From the NCBI GenBank assembly GCA_026260175.1, contig JAKCWW010003781.1, positions 18,355 to 45,520 on the forward strand: a stretch of 27,166 nt of DNA. The letters are read 5' to 3'. The notes below the pieces were generated by a model. That model was given only the letters and a program-made list of their open reading frames with translations. It did not search any database and was not told the origin of the DNA. Of this stretch, positions 10,338 to 19,385 are shown in pieces. The stretch's first letter is position 1. Every line of letters begins with the position of its first letter. Position numbers and translations under genes: made by a program. The DNA comes from Reticulitermes lucifugus (Eukaryota; Arthropoda; Insecta; Blattodea; Rhinotermitidae).

Positions 10338-10882
10338 GTTGATTCCTTTATTTGAAAATCACTAAACCCTGTGGGCTGAGTGGCTCTCTGTATGTTAAAA
10401 CGCACAGTTGGTTCTTGTGCACGTTCTTAAAAATCTCCTAATATGGGGTACTCCATATTGGGGGACGCAAGAGGACTCCATATTAGGAGTTCGCCATGTT
10501 GGAATTCAACCATAACTGTAGCTATGCTGCGTTGTAAAATCGCATACATGACTTACCAAATACATCGTTGTAACTAGTACTAAGGTCTAAATAATGGTTG
10601 AGTTAAAATTACAAACCTTGAGCAGTGGAAAAGCATACGAAAAAGACTCTCCAAAACTTTGACGAGCACGAAAACAAATCAGAGTTCGTAACTGGAACAA
10701 ACATCATCCGACAATCCAATCCTCCTTACAGATGGCTTTACTAGGCACCTGCTATAAGGTCACATAACACCCCACTACATGGCGGAAGCATACATGGAAG
10801 ATACAGCCTACCCCGCATTAGGAACTGCCTTCATATTGGGTGACTTTATCCTGCTGTATGGACATACATATCAGCTGTCATG
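10338..10882. other. No gene recognised
   Basis: No frame above 60 codons outside the gap artefacts. The nearby repeats TATGGGGTACTCCATATTGG and GACTCCATATTAGGAGTTCG at 10442-10493 are a small local duplication only. Confidence 0.55.
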
Positions 10883-10898
10883 AAAATCACTCAAATCA

Positions 10899-11131
10899 GA
10901 TCTTTGCTGTACTGGGATCTTACGCAGCGTTGATTGGTAGGTAGTTACCGACGTTTCGGAACAACACGTAGGCCCCATCTTCAATGGTCAAGCTGTCTTG
11001 CTCGATCCTTGAAGACGGGACCGATAGGTTGTTCCGAAACGTCAGTAACTAACTACCGTTAAACGCTACGTAACATCCAGGAAGGGCGAAGATCTTATTT
11101 ATACCGCTGCGGAAGCCTGAAATCACGCTCA
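10899..11131 (+). mobile_element. Large foldback (hairpin) element, copy 1
   Basis: The left arm (about 10899-10982) and right arm (about 11010-11094) are near-complementary along their whole length. Matching blocks are AGATCTT, TTACGCAGCGTT against AACGCTACGTAA, GGTAGTTAC-GACGTTTCGGAA against GTTCCGAAACGTC-GTAACT, and GGCCCCATCTTCA against TGAAGACGGGACC. The loop is about 27 nt. The right arm continues into a tail ATACCGCTGCGGAAGCCTGA (11101-11120) shared with the copies at 15668-15702 and 22567-22600. There is no coding capacity. It could fold into a long stem if transcribed. Flanks show only a weak duplication, so the ends are approximate. Confidence 0.8.
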
Positions 11132-11580
11132 GTCATTACCTTAAAAGATACAACATAAGTGAAAGTTTAGATAAACGTTTAAGCACAGGTTTTCTTAAAT
11201 AAATTACAATTAATGTAACTTACATGAGGTATGCTGATAGTCATTCATGTGCTATGTGTACCTAGTTTCATCAAAATCTGTCAAAGAAAAAAATGTGTGC
11301 AGCAGATAAAATATTCAGTTAGAATCTGAAATAAATATGCCTAGCACAGGTGAAACATATGGTAAACTCGTAATAATCAGATTTTATCAAAGTCTGTCAT
11401 ATTTAGAAGGTAACTCGTAAGAGTTAATTTAGGCCCCTAGTTGAAGTAGCTCTTAAAATATCACAAGTAAACGCAAATAAAATGGTGCGACAAGAAATAG
11501 GGTATGTCTGCGATACCGAGTTTGACTGACATCGGTTAATAAATGTGTGCCCTTTCTTTACGATAGACATCCCGTTGTGT
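11132..11580. other. No gene recognised
   Basis: AT-rich. A 60-codon minus frame (11424-11606) has no support and overlaps the 3' end of the frame described next on the same strand. Confidence 0.55.
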
Positions 11581-11928
11581 TTATGATACTGTAATTGAGT
11601 GTACAATTACCATCAACTTTTTCACTCTCTTGTAGAATGTCACGTTATACTTAGTGTTGTTACTGAATTGAGTTTCAGCTAATTTGTCTAATTTCTCTTG
11701 TAGTGTTTTGTATTTCTTCTTGAGAACATCTTTCGATGTTTCTTCATTTGACACATTAATGGAATTCCATACGTTATCCCATTCTTCAGTTGATGGTAAT
11801 TGTACACCCAGTTATGCTCTGTGTGCTCTGTTATAGGTTTTTGTACGGATTTGGCTGAATGCAACTAGAAGTGATCTATTGTCTACTCTTCTGTGCTTCC
11901 GTGTAAAAATCCTGTCCTTGTAGAGTAA
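11581..11928 (-). pseudogene. Unrecognised reading frame with one internal stop
   Basis: One minus-strand frame stays open from 11928 to a stop at 11581-11583 except for a single TAA at 11812-11814. That gives about 38 codons before it and 76 codons after it. The first part contains KDRIFTRKHRRVDNRSLLVA. The second contains STEEWDNVWNSI and SKDVLKKKYKTLQEKLDKLA, a Lys/Glu-rich stretch with heptad-like leucines that could form an amphipathic helix. No ATG lies near its start, so it does not look like a complete gene. It may be an exon or transposon ORF remnant, or a chance opening in AT-rich DNA. I do not recognise the family. Biased charged composition over 114 codons makes chance less likely but not excluded. 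Confidence 0.4.
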
Positions 11929-12499
11929 TCATTACTGTATTTAAATTTCAAAAGGAGGCTTATATTATTTTAGGTATAGTTAGGAATATTCTTGTGCGTA
12001 TGTTTAGCCACGGTTCATGCCTTAATTCGTCTGCACACCTCTCCAACCATGTACACTTAACATTTTAATAACGTAGACAATCGGAGGCGATTGTTGAGGA
12101 ACTTGCAGCCCTCCCAGTTAACATCCCTTTTGATCCATAGGATTGTCGGCACTGAATACGTACTGCCAGACCTGATCAGCATGCTATCTGCTATCGCATA
12201 AGTCGAGCACAATGAACACGTAGTAGGCTGTAACAGTCAGTGAATAGTGATCATTGCTGTTAAGGTCAGTACACTGGCAACATTGCCCTAGAAGGCAAAA
12301 GGTCGGTCGCTTTCGAAAGAAGGCATTAAACTCGCGAATTAATTACAAGTGGGCTTGGCTGTATTTGCACAGTGCTGTGATATTTAGGTGACTGTTTTCC
12401 CAATCATAGGCAATCAGAGGCACCAGTATTTTCGTGGTTATACTTGATGCCGCTCGGTCAGCAAGTGGCTACGACCCGCTTAGAGCCGAGTTCCACAGC
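11929..12499. other. No gene recognised
   Basis: No notable frame, repeat or structure. Confidence 0.55.
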
Positions 12500-12570
12500 A
12501 GACGGGGAATTTCTTGAATAGCTAAGTTTCTGTCAGTTTCTAAGGACCCTGTCCTAAGGAGGTGAAAGTG
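12500..12570 (+). mobile_element. LINE 3' terminal fragment
   Basis: GGGGAATTTCTTGAATAGCT, then AAGTTTCTGTCAGTTTCTAA and GGACCCTGTCCTAAGGAGGT, parallels 16933-16990 (AGAATTTCTTGACTAGCTGA ... GGACTATGCTACATGGAG) and the inverse of 20460-20505. It holds only the last codons (NFLxS-stop equivalent) and a little 3' UTR of the LINE. Confidence 0.6.
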
Positions 12571-12609
12571 AGGTCCTTGTGTTAACTAGGCACCATTCCG
12601 TGACGACGT

Positions 12610-12795
12610 TTGAGAGATGGATGTGAGTGGTCAGCCTCACGCCCTGGCCGCTTTATCCCGGGGCCCCGGAACCGATCCGGACGCTGTTGGGAAAAGGAAA
12701 CCTGTTCCGGACGGGAATGAAACCCAGGTTCCTCGATCGTTCAGTCCGTAGTCTAGTCTCCGTATCCACTGAACTATCTCGGCTCCACGCCAAAA
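12610..12795 (-). mobile_element. SINE family 2, copy C
   Basis: Read on the minus strand, the head GAGCCGAGATAGTTCAGTGG contains an A box TAGTTCAGTGG (12766-12776) matching consensus. GGGTTTCATTCCC (12713-12725) is a B box with one or two changes. The body then gives the GGGGCCCCGG and AAAGCGGCCAGGGCGTGAGG blocks shared with copies A, B and D and ends at CTGACCACTCACATCCATCT. This copy best shows the tRNA origin of family 2. The body is shortened relative to D. The plus frame 12627-12932 is a shadow. Confidence 0.85.
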
Positions 12796-12912
12796 AGATT
12801 AGACTGTTATGTTGTCTCCCGATTACGAATTATGGTCTTACTGCCCTCACTGAACAGTTAGTCCGTCCAAGTGTAGGAACGTCAACAGTACACTACTCGT
12901 ATATATATACAC

Positions 12913-14050
12913 GAAGGGCGGTACGGAAATAATGCCTTTTTTTTCTCTCTGAAACTGTAATTACAGTTATAATGAAATTTACAAATATCGCGGGTAATCC
13001 TTTACAAAGTTGAGATTATTTTACAACAAAGTCTTCTTCTGTATCAACACACTTTTTCCACCTTTGCGTGAGACGCTGTGTGCCGGTCGTGTAAAACTCT
13101 TTGCTGAAGCGTCCGAGCTCTTCACGCACGCTGTGTTTCAGTTCGTCGTCGTCCGCAAAACGGCGTTTTCGGAGGCATCCTGCGCGAAGTAAAAAAGATG
13201 GAAGTCGGAGGGTGCTAAATCGGGACTGTAGGCAGCATGAGGGAGAGCAGTCCAGCCCATTGTTGCAATTGCCTCCCTTGTGCGCAGACTGGTGTGCGGT
13301 CTGGCGTTGTCATGCAGAAGGAGGACTTGATTCATCTTCCTGTTTGGCCGAACCCTGCGAATTCGTTGTTCTAACTTCTTTAATGTCTACACATATCGCT
13401 CTGAATTGATAATGGTATCTCTCTCCAAGAATTTCACTAACAGGATTCCTTCACTGTTCAATTAGACGATAGCCATGGCTTTACCTGCAGAAGTCGGCAC
13501 CTTGAATTTTTTTTTCTTGCGTGGCCATTCCATTGATTGTCTTTTCGTCAGTGGGTCTTAATGATGAACCCAGGTTTCATCAGCGGTAATTATTCTTGAC
13601 AGAAAAGCATCTCCATCTTTCTTCCTCACTGGAGAAGTTCTGTACAGGTGTTTTTTGGACTGTTTTGTGTTCGGCGGTGAGCATTTTCGGCGCCCACATG
13701 GCGCAGACTTTTTTTGTAGCCAAGTTATCTGATGATGGCCATAACCGCCGGTTTTCCAATCGGTATTGCGGCACACAGTTCACTTGTCGTGATGCGAGGG
13801 TCATCCCGAAACAGCACATCAACCTTGCTTTGGTCTGCGTCGTCTGCGTCGTGGCTGTTCGGTCACTGCGTGTGCTGTCACCAGTGTCCTTTTGACCGTT
13901 ATTAAAACTATGGACCCAGCGTCTAACTGAGCTAACATCGCTACGTTTTAAACCTCTACTTGCAGCAGAAATACGCATTCGGGGTTTACGTGTCTCGGCG
14001 TAGTTTGTTGAGTGTACAGGCACATATATATAATCACGCAGGCTCAAAGA
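12913..14050 (-). mobile_element. mariner-family DNA transposon, inactive
   Basis: About 1.1 kb carrying the transposase remnant described in the next entry. The end after the transposase stop lies on the left (about 12913), where GAAGGGCGGTACGGAAATAA may be the outer end of the terminal repeat. I found no matching inverted end on the right, so that terminus is eroded or deleted and the element could not be mobilised even in trans. Confidence 0.8.
13016..13960 (-). pseudogene. mariner transposase pseudogene (D,D34D)
   Basis: This is the relic of a cut-and-paste transposase of the Tc1/mariner superfamily. An N-terminal helix-turn-helix remnant (SDVSSVRRWVHSFNNG) is followed, after a frameshift, by a DDPRITTSELC block and KKVCAMWAPKMLT. 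The catalytic core is legible: the first Asp in ITADETWVHH (13579-13581), the second in LLHDNARPHTS (13309-13311), the third in YSPDLAPSDFHLF (13204-13206). Exactly 34 residues separate the second and third Asp, the mariner signature. The C-terminus (REELGRFSKEF ... TQRWKKCVD) ends at a stop at 13016-13018 in another frame. At least three frameshifts and several in-frame stops (for example at 13558-13560) make it inactive. Family usual length is about 345 residues, and roughly 310 are represented. Confidence 0.92.
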
Positions 14051-14370
14051 AGGAAATTACACGTGTAAATCCTGGCGTCTGGAACGCTCACTCTTTCGCA
14101 GTATGTGGATATAAACCAGTTTTTTTTAATTTTCATTGGAAAATTATCCATTTTGTAAGTTCTCACGATTGGCATTGAAGGTACAAAATACTCTGTCCAT
14201 AGTTTGTAGACATTTACAATTTTATAATATCAAACTTCGATGCCTAACTTTTGATGTTCTCGAATTTTATTTGGAAGGGTTACTGTATTTATCAGCTGCA
14301 GTTTGTACGTTACGTCACTGGAGATGCAAGTGTGCTAAGTATAATGAATTTGAAGCGAGAACGAGTATAA
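14051..14370. other. No gene recognised
   Basis: A 12-nt palindrome TTACACGTGTAA lies near 14056-14067. Otherwise AT-rich sequence, possibly including the eroded 5' end of the mariner element. Confidence 0.5.
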
Positions 14371-14520
14371 TTAACCGTGACGTGCGTTAGGGTGCTGTGT
14401 CGGTCGACACTGCACGGCGGATAACCACAGTCAGTAACTAGCCGTGGCCTGCGCTAGGCCGAGGTGTTGATACTGAACTAGGAATAACCACATTAATTAA
14501 GTAGGCATGGCCTGCTTTAA
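14371..14520 (+). repeat. Imperfect tandem repeat, period about 63-67 bp
   Basis: Units begin at 14372 (TAACCGTGACGTGCGTTAGG), 14439 (TAGCCGTGGCCTGCGCTAGG) and 14502 (TAGGCATGGCCTGC, partial). The first two share 16 of 20 starting bases, and both contain an ATAACCACA-type block toward their end. About 2.3 copies. Diverged minisatellite or remnant of a tandem array. Confidence 0.6.
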
Positions 14521-14689
14521 GATCATTGTCATTTCAGCATATAGTCTTAGTACACCCAGTCCTTGTTTTACGCCTTTTTGCTTTAACGCCCCTTGCCCAT
14601 TTACACCACTTTTTAATTTGCGCTTTCTCATTTTCGGTTTAACGCCTTTTGGCTGGTTGCATTGTATTACGCCAATCCCTTGTTTCTGA

Positions 14690-15568
14690 TGGGAATGTCA
14701 TTTTTTATTTGCATCAACTTTTTCAGGGACGCAACTAGGGCGTAGAACAAGGGCTGGGTGTAATTGACATTGTAGCTAAATAGGGCACTAAGAATGAATG
14801 GAGCTATACTTTCAACCCCCCATTTGTATTCATGGCATTTACTGATACAGTTTTATTGTTCTACTTTTATTCGTTATTATTTTTATCAGCCACTTGTTTT
14901 CTATGTTCTTTCCCATTACTGCAGTGAGATTATTATTCAATTGCCTGTATTTTCATCACCAGAATTACTGAAGTTACCGTCTTTATTATTTGTCGTCTTG
15001 TTTTTGCTTATAATTTCAAAACTGTGTCGATAGGGCGAGCGCCGATAGTACACATTCCGCAACGTTTCTTTGAAACAGTGGCAGACACAGAAAACACTTG
15101 TCTGGTGCAGCCTCTTCTACCTTTCCTTTCAGAAAGCAACGCTGAAGGAGGTAATGTTTATAAATGCGTGAAAGCAGAGCCCGACTTAGTCGTAGTTATT
15201 CTAGTCATGTGCAACAACAAATACTATAAACAAAATGTGTCCTCACTTCCTTCTAGCTCTGCCTTACGATAGTAACAAACGAATAAGGCCGGAGATGCAC
15301 GGTGTGTAGTAATACTTGCACTGAACACAGTTCAGTCATATTCGTTTATAATAATTTAATTAAATAAATTTGCTGCAAAGCTGTGATAACATTTTTATCT
15401 CCTTCTCATGCTCTCTTATCTAAGGTGTACAGCAGAAAGTTTGCCAGAAAAAATTTACATTTTAATCTAACTTCAGTGAAGTAGGCCTGCTGTTTATTCA
15501 TGCTTGGAAATAATTATCTACAGTTTGTGTTAAATATAGGCTAATTGTAGTTTTACGCAATGAAAAGC
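14690..15568. other. No gene recognised
   Basis: AT-rich. Frames 14794-15033 and 15024-15272 (plus) have no known domain. The first is rich in Leu, Phe and Tyr simply because of T-rich DNA. Confidence 0.5.
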
Positions 15569-15714
15569 TCATCATGGTTTTATCTGCTCTCTTCTGAGAT
15601 ATTACGCGGCGTCGTGTGGTAAACAATTACCAGACGCCGCTGCGTAATATCCCAGAAGAGCGCAGATCTTATCAATATCACGGCGGAGGCCTAAAATCAA
15701 GGTCATCATGGTTT
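15569..15714 (+). mobile_element. Compact foldback element with 12-bp target-site duplication, copy 2
   Basis: TCATCATGGTTT at 15569-15580 is repeated exactly at 15703-15714. The 122-bp insertion between starts with a hairpin: arm 15582-15622 (ATCTGCTCTCTTCTGAGATA ...), loop ACAA (15623-15626), arm 15627-15667 (... CCCAGAAGAGCGCAGAT). The arms are 41 nt each and pair almost throughout. The tail CTTATCAATATCACGGCGGA and GGCCTAAAATCAAGG follows. Tail and distal arm are shared with the foldbacks at 10899-11131 and 22500-22615. A duplication of this length suggests insertion by target-primed reverse transcription or a similar nick-and-copy mechanism, not a hAT or mariner transposase (8 bp or TA). 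Confidence 0.88.
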
Positions 15715-16604
15715 AATTATAGTCTTAGTTTGTTTCACTCTGTAGTTTTATATTCCATTATTTACAGTTTTTAATTATTTTGACATTACATTAAGCCGTC
15801 ATCTGCTGGGCCTGCGTTTGGATATGAGAAAGAAATTTCACTTGTTCATTTTCTTGGTTTGTCTTTTTGTTACCACAAACGTACCTGTATGAAATCTGTT
15901 TCGTATATTTTGTAAGAATTGGATCAATGCAAATTATCGACATTACGGAAATTGACAGTTACAATATTAATAGAACGTGATTACTGAGAAAGAAACAAAC
16001 AAATGGACACAAAGTGCACTTACGGATGTTGGGATAGAATGACTGATTGTAAATTAACAGCAGAGCAGATGGGAAAATATTGTTTGGAAACCCACCAGCT
16101 ACTGTACGTTTAAGTAAAGAAAGAGTGTTACGCCAGTGTAGCGGATTTGTTTATGTGATAATTATCTGTAGGCTAATAGATAATGTCACTTTAGTTGAAC
16201 GTGTCGGGTTACGATACCTTGGCTTTGAATAATGACACATTAGATACAGGAGATCACAGTTCCTTTAGCGAGAAAACTTGACAGGCGCGTCTAATGTAAT
16301 AATACCGTAGCAACAGACTTGTTCGGTACGATCCTATTTCGAGAGAAGTGTTTTGTACACGTAGAATTAATTATGGGTTTGGGCATGTTGCTTCTTGTGT
16401 CTGGAGGCATAAAACCGGTCCGCTTTTGTGAGAAGCAGTCGTGAATTATTGCTGAGTAGGCTACAGGAGAGTTGTGTCATAATATTAAAATGGCTACTGG
16501 AAAGTTCAGTTTTCGTCAGTATATACCAAACAATTTGAAATGTAATAACGTGATGTTAGAACGTTTGTGTACATTGTTCGTATATACTGATCCATTGGAT
16601 ACTG
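15715..16604. other. No gene recognised
   Basis: AT-rich. No supported frame, repeat or RNA. Confidence 0.6.
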
Positions 16605-16990
16605 GATATTTATTTATTTATTTATATATCATTTATGTTTTATTTCCGTGATAGCTGGGTCCCTGTCACCACAGCATGACACGTCCTCAGGTTGCGGATG
16701 GAGGAACGGCCTGCAGATATGGAGGGTAGCTGCGAATATATTGAGTAAGCAGTCGCGAACAGCCGACAAGGGGTGGGCCTGTAGCTTGGGAGTTGGCAGA
16801 GATGGTAACAACTCGTCACCTTAAAAACTAACGATGTTACGAAACATTTCACAAGGCCCCGGCCTTGGACTGATTCTTTACTTTGGAGGCGAGCGCTTGT
16901 AAATGCGGTAATGAACCTTCGGGTTCCATTAAATGCGGAGAATTTCTTGACTAGCTGAGAAACTGTTAGCATCTCAGGAAGGACTATGCT
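16605..16990 (+). mobile_element. Composite LINE 3' segment
   Basis: Right part: 16893-16965 on the plus strand reads WRRALVNAVMNLRVPLNAEN and then FLTS-stop, the C-terminus of LINE ORF2, followed by the 3' UTR block AGGACTATGCTACATGGAG. Left part (16640-16880) is open for about 35 codons on the plus strand: IWRVAANILSKQSRTADKGW, then CSLGVGRDGNNSSP. I remember this unit as recurrent in termite and cockroach assemblies. It replaces the DNA normally preceding the C-terminal block, so it is either an alternative LINE version or a nested insertion. A (TTTA)n run (16607-16625) marks its left edge. Frames on the opposite strand (16629-16972) are shadows, although they too are long. Confidence 0.65.
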
Positions 16991-17186
16991 ACATGGAGTT
17001 AGGAGTTTGCTTTTTATTTAATGGCGCTGTCAGTAATTCCAACTCTGTAGCGTCGAATGATCAGATGATTGTGAATTATAAAGAATGGTTAAGGAAGCGG
17101 TCGTGATCTAATTTAAGGTACTTGTTTAAGGTATTTATGTGTAGGGACTCATGGGGTATTCGGTGGCGCAGTTGTACAATTTGTAC

Positions 17187-17208
17187 AATTTGTGAGATCT
17201 CACAAATT
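17187..17208. repeat. Perfect 22-bp palindrome
   Basis: AATTTGTGAGATCTCACAAA followed by TT is its own reverse complement. It is preceded by a TTGTACAAT tandem duplication (17172-17190) and an A-box-like GGTGGCGCAGTTG (17162-17174). Could be the terminus of a small element. No protein-binding role is inferred. Confidence 0.85.
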
Positions 17209-17276
17209 TAAAAATAAATAAATATATATGTATATACGCATTTTATTTTGAGCTTTAAAGTCGTGTATTTAAATGC

Positions 17277-17308
17277 CTGAGGATAGTCAGTACGACGGAA
17301 ACATGTAG
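17277..17308 (+). other. CTGANGA...GAAAC motif, copy 2
   Basis: CCTGAGGATAGTCAGTACGA, then CGGAAACATGTAG. GAAACATGTAGCATGT can form a short stem (ACATG, loop TAG, CATGT), and GTC/GAC can pair inside the interval. The layout parallels 6671-6703. An AT-rich tail with AATAAA (about 17326) follows, as at a retroelement 3' end. Confidence 0.5.
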
Positions 17309-17319
17309 CATGTATTGAC

Positions 17320-18433
17320 AAAGCTAATAAAATTTGTTGTGGTTGACGACAGCACTTATGTCTGTTTTAATATGATATACCACAATGGGATGAATTCCAC
17401 AAAAGTTGCTTAAAGTTTCGCTTACCAGTCGTTTTGGCATTGTTATCATCTTAGATACTAAAAAGGTAGCTTCATCCTTTTTCGTTTCTCAGTTCTCTGA
17501 TCACGTTTTAAAGTTCTGCTAGCAAGCTATGTCTGTCCATCTGTACGTATTTTAATACAGTTACAAACGTCGTTAGAGTCTTGCCACCTCTTCTCGGCGT
17601 TTGTTAACGTTCTGTGTTAAACGGTACCAATAAGGCCGTCGCGCGAAGTTGTCTGAAAGTTTGTGTGATGATGGGCATTTGTAAAGAACTAAGTTTCTAT
17701 TGAACGTATTTTACAAATGTAAAAATCAGTATGAAGGCCGCTCAAACGATTTTGATGTGAGGATGGTAACTGAAGAATCATTTTAACTTGATCTCTGGAA
17801 GCTTTATAGTTACGTGTTACCAGGCAATGATTTTCGTACTTGTTCTTAATGCTTCTGTGTATGTTTCTTCCCCTTCAGTTGATTTCGTCATTCGGTTACC
17901 TTACATAATCGGTTTGTTTGCTTACACTGGTGGGAATTTTCTCGGTTCAATTATTGTCATTTGACTTTTTTTTTCCGCTTCAGCGGCGTTTACCTGCATC
18001 ACTTTCTCGTCCGAAGGCTGCCTGTTTTGAGACCTACGGTTCAGTAACTTATTTCGGTTCGTCAGAAAATAGATAGAACATTTAAAAAAGGTAACGTGAA
18101 ATAGTATCACCCGACCGCGGATTTAACCTTGTATCGGACACGTGTAGGTTGTGTGTGCCGCCATGCAGCCACAAGAGGACACCATATGCATGTCGTATCG
18201 CCGTACAGTTAGTTTAAAGATGGCTGGCCCACTGGAAACATGGTCAGATGTCAAAGTACGCAGGTCAAATGTCGAAGTGACCCAATGTATTTCAATATTT
18301 GCGTGTCAAGGGTGGAAATTCATTGCCAGTTTCAGGAAGTATACCGATCACGTGCAATGTCACAGAAACAGGTGATAAAATGTAAACTGGAGTCATTTGA
18401 CTCATGGGGTTATTATTCTTTAGTAGTATTATT
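17320..18433. other. No gene recognised
   Basis: AT-rich with short overlapping frames at 17922-18110 (minus) and 18151-18500 (plus). None shows a known motif or a plausible splice context that I can support. Confidence 0.5.
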
Positions 18434-18453
18434 TAGTAGTAGTAGTAGTAGTG
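18434..18453 (+). repeat. (AGT)n microsatellite
   Basis: Six to seven AGT units, with further AGT units just upstream (18420-18427). Confidence 0.85.
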
Positions 18454-19310
18454 TAATTCTGCAGTTCGTTTCTGAGTTCCATCGTGACATTTGTTATTAG
18501 ATTGTCAGTATTCTGGACCTATCAGTTATGTAGAAACGGTAGCTGTTGGATTGGCCTAGTGAAGCCGTCCCAGTGGGAATATGAATATTGGATTATTAAC
18601 AACAACAAAAATGGGTTCTCAGCAAGTACAGAATGGAGCTGGACCGGACCAATCGGATCTAGACCTAAGAGTTAATGCTAATAAAACTTACATTTCTGTC
18701 GTATTTTGGTTCCAATAACATGCCAGTGTTTTCTTGTATTAAATTGTGAAGTTATCTGTAAATTGATGTGTATAGAGAAATGTACTGACGTGAGCAATGT
18801 TGGCAGTAGCATCGATGTTCCTCGGATTAACATGATCCCCAAACTCTTCCAAAACTTGAGCTCGGCTCGGTCTAGCGCAGAAAGCAACCGACCACGACAC
18901 TCGAAAGAAGGAGCCGAAAAAATCGCGACTTGGGTTTGTCCACTGGCTCCATTCCAAGTGACAGCACGTATATTCAGACGGCGGTTGGACTCCGAACTTG
19001 TTCCTCGAGATGTAAAAATACAGAAGTCTTCCCGAGATCTGTACAGTCGTTGAAAGAATGTTTTTTATTTTAAAAACCATTGGAGTACATCGACGAAAAT
19101 TAATTTATTTGTACCCGTAAAACAGAGTAGTACCCGACTGAAGTTTCGGCGAATACATTATGCATATTTTTGGGTTTTACTCATTTAAGTAGGTCATTAA
19201 CCGTTTAAAGACCAGTGGTGACTTTAAGAAACGCTACATTTTCTCACCCAGTGTATTTACGTTTCGTGCAATTCTCATAACAAGTACGGGTTATTCCTAT
19301 AAACATTAAC
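18454..19310. other. No gene recognised; overlapping frames
   Basis: Frames at 18706-19053 (plus, 115 codons) and 18739-19080 (minus, 113 codons) overlap almost fully. At most one could be coding, and neither has a recognisable domain. The plus frame is Arg/Ser-rich in its second half (18860-19053). Confidence 0.45.
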
Positions 19311-19385
19311 CGGCTGGTCTTTATAATGGACACAGACCGTGTTCTCTGTGAGGTACGAACTAAATTCTTGTATGATATAGACGAG
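19311..19385 (+). repeat. Direct-repeat family, copy 1
   Basis: GCTGGTCTTTATAATGGACA ... TCTGTGAGGTACGAACTAAA-TTCTTGTAT matches 20019-20085 (GTTGGTCTTTCTAATGGAAG ... TGTGTGAGGTGCGAACTGTA-TCTTTGTAT) at roughly three-quarters identity by eye. Same orientation, about 700 bp apart. The small frame MDTDRVLCEVRTKFLYDI (19326 onward) comes from this repeat. Unidentified interspersed repeat. Confidence 0.65.

Noticed and set aside
9944-10365. Frames spanning the N gap
   Set aside because: More than half of each translation is unknown residues, and the real content is a SINE with a target-site duplication.
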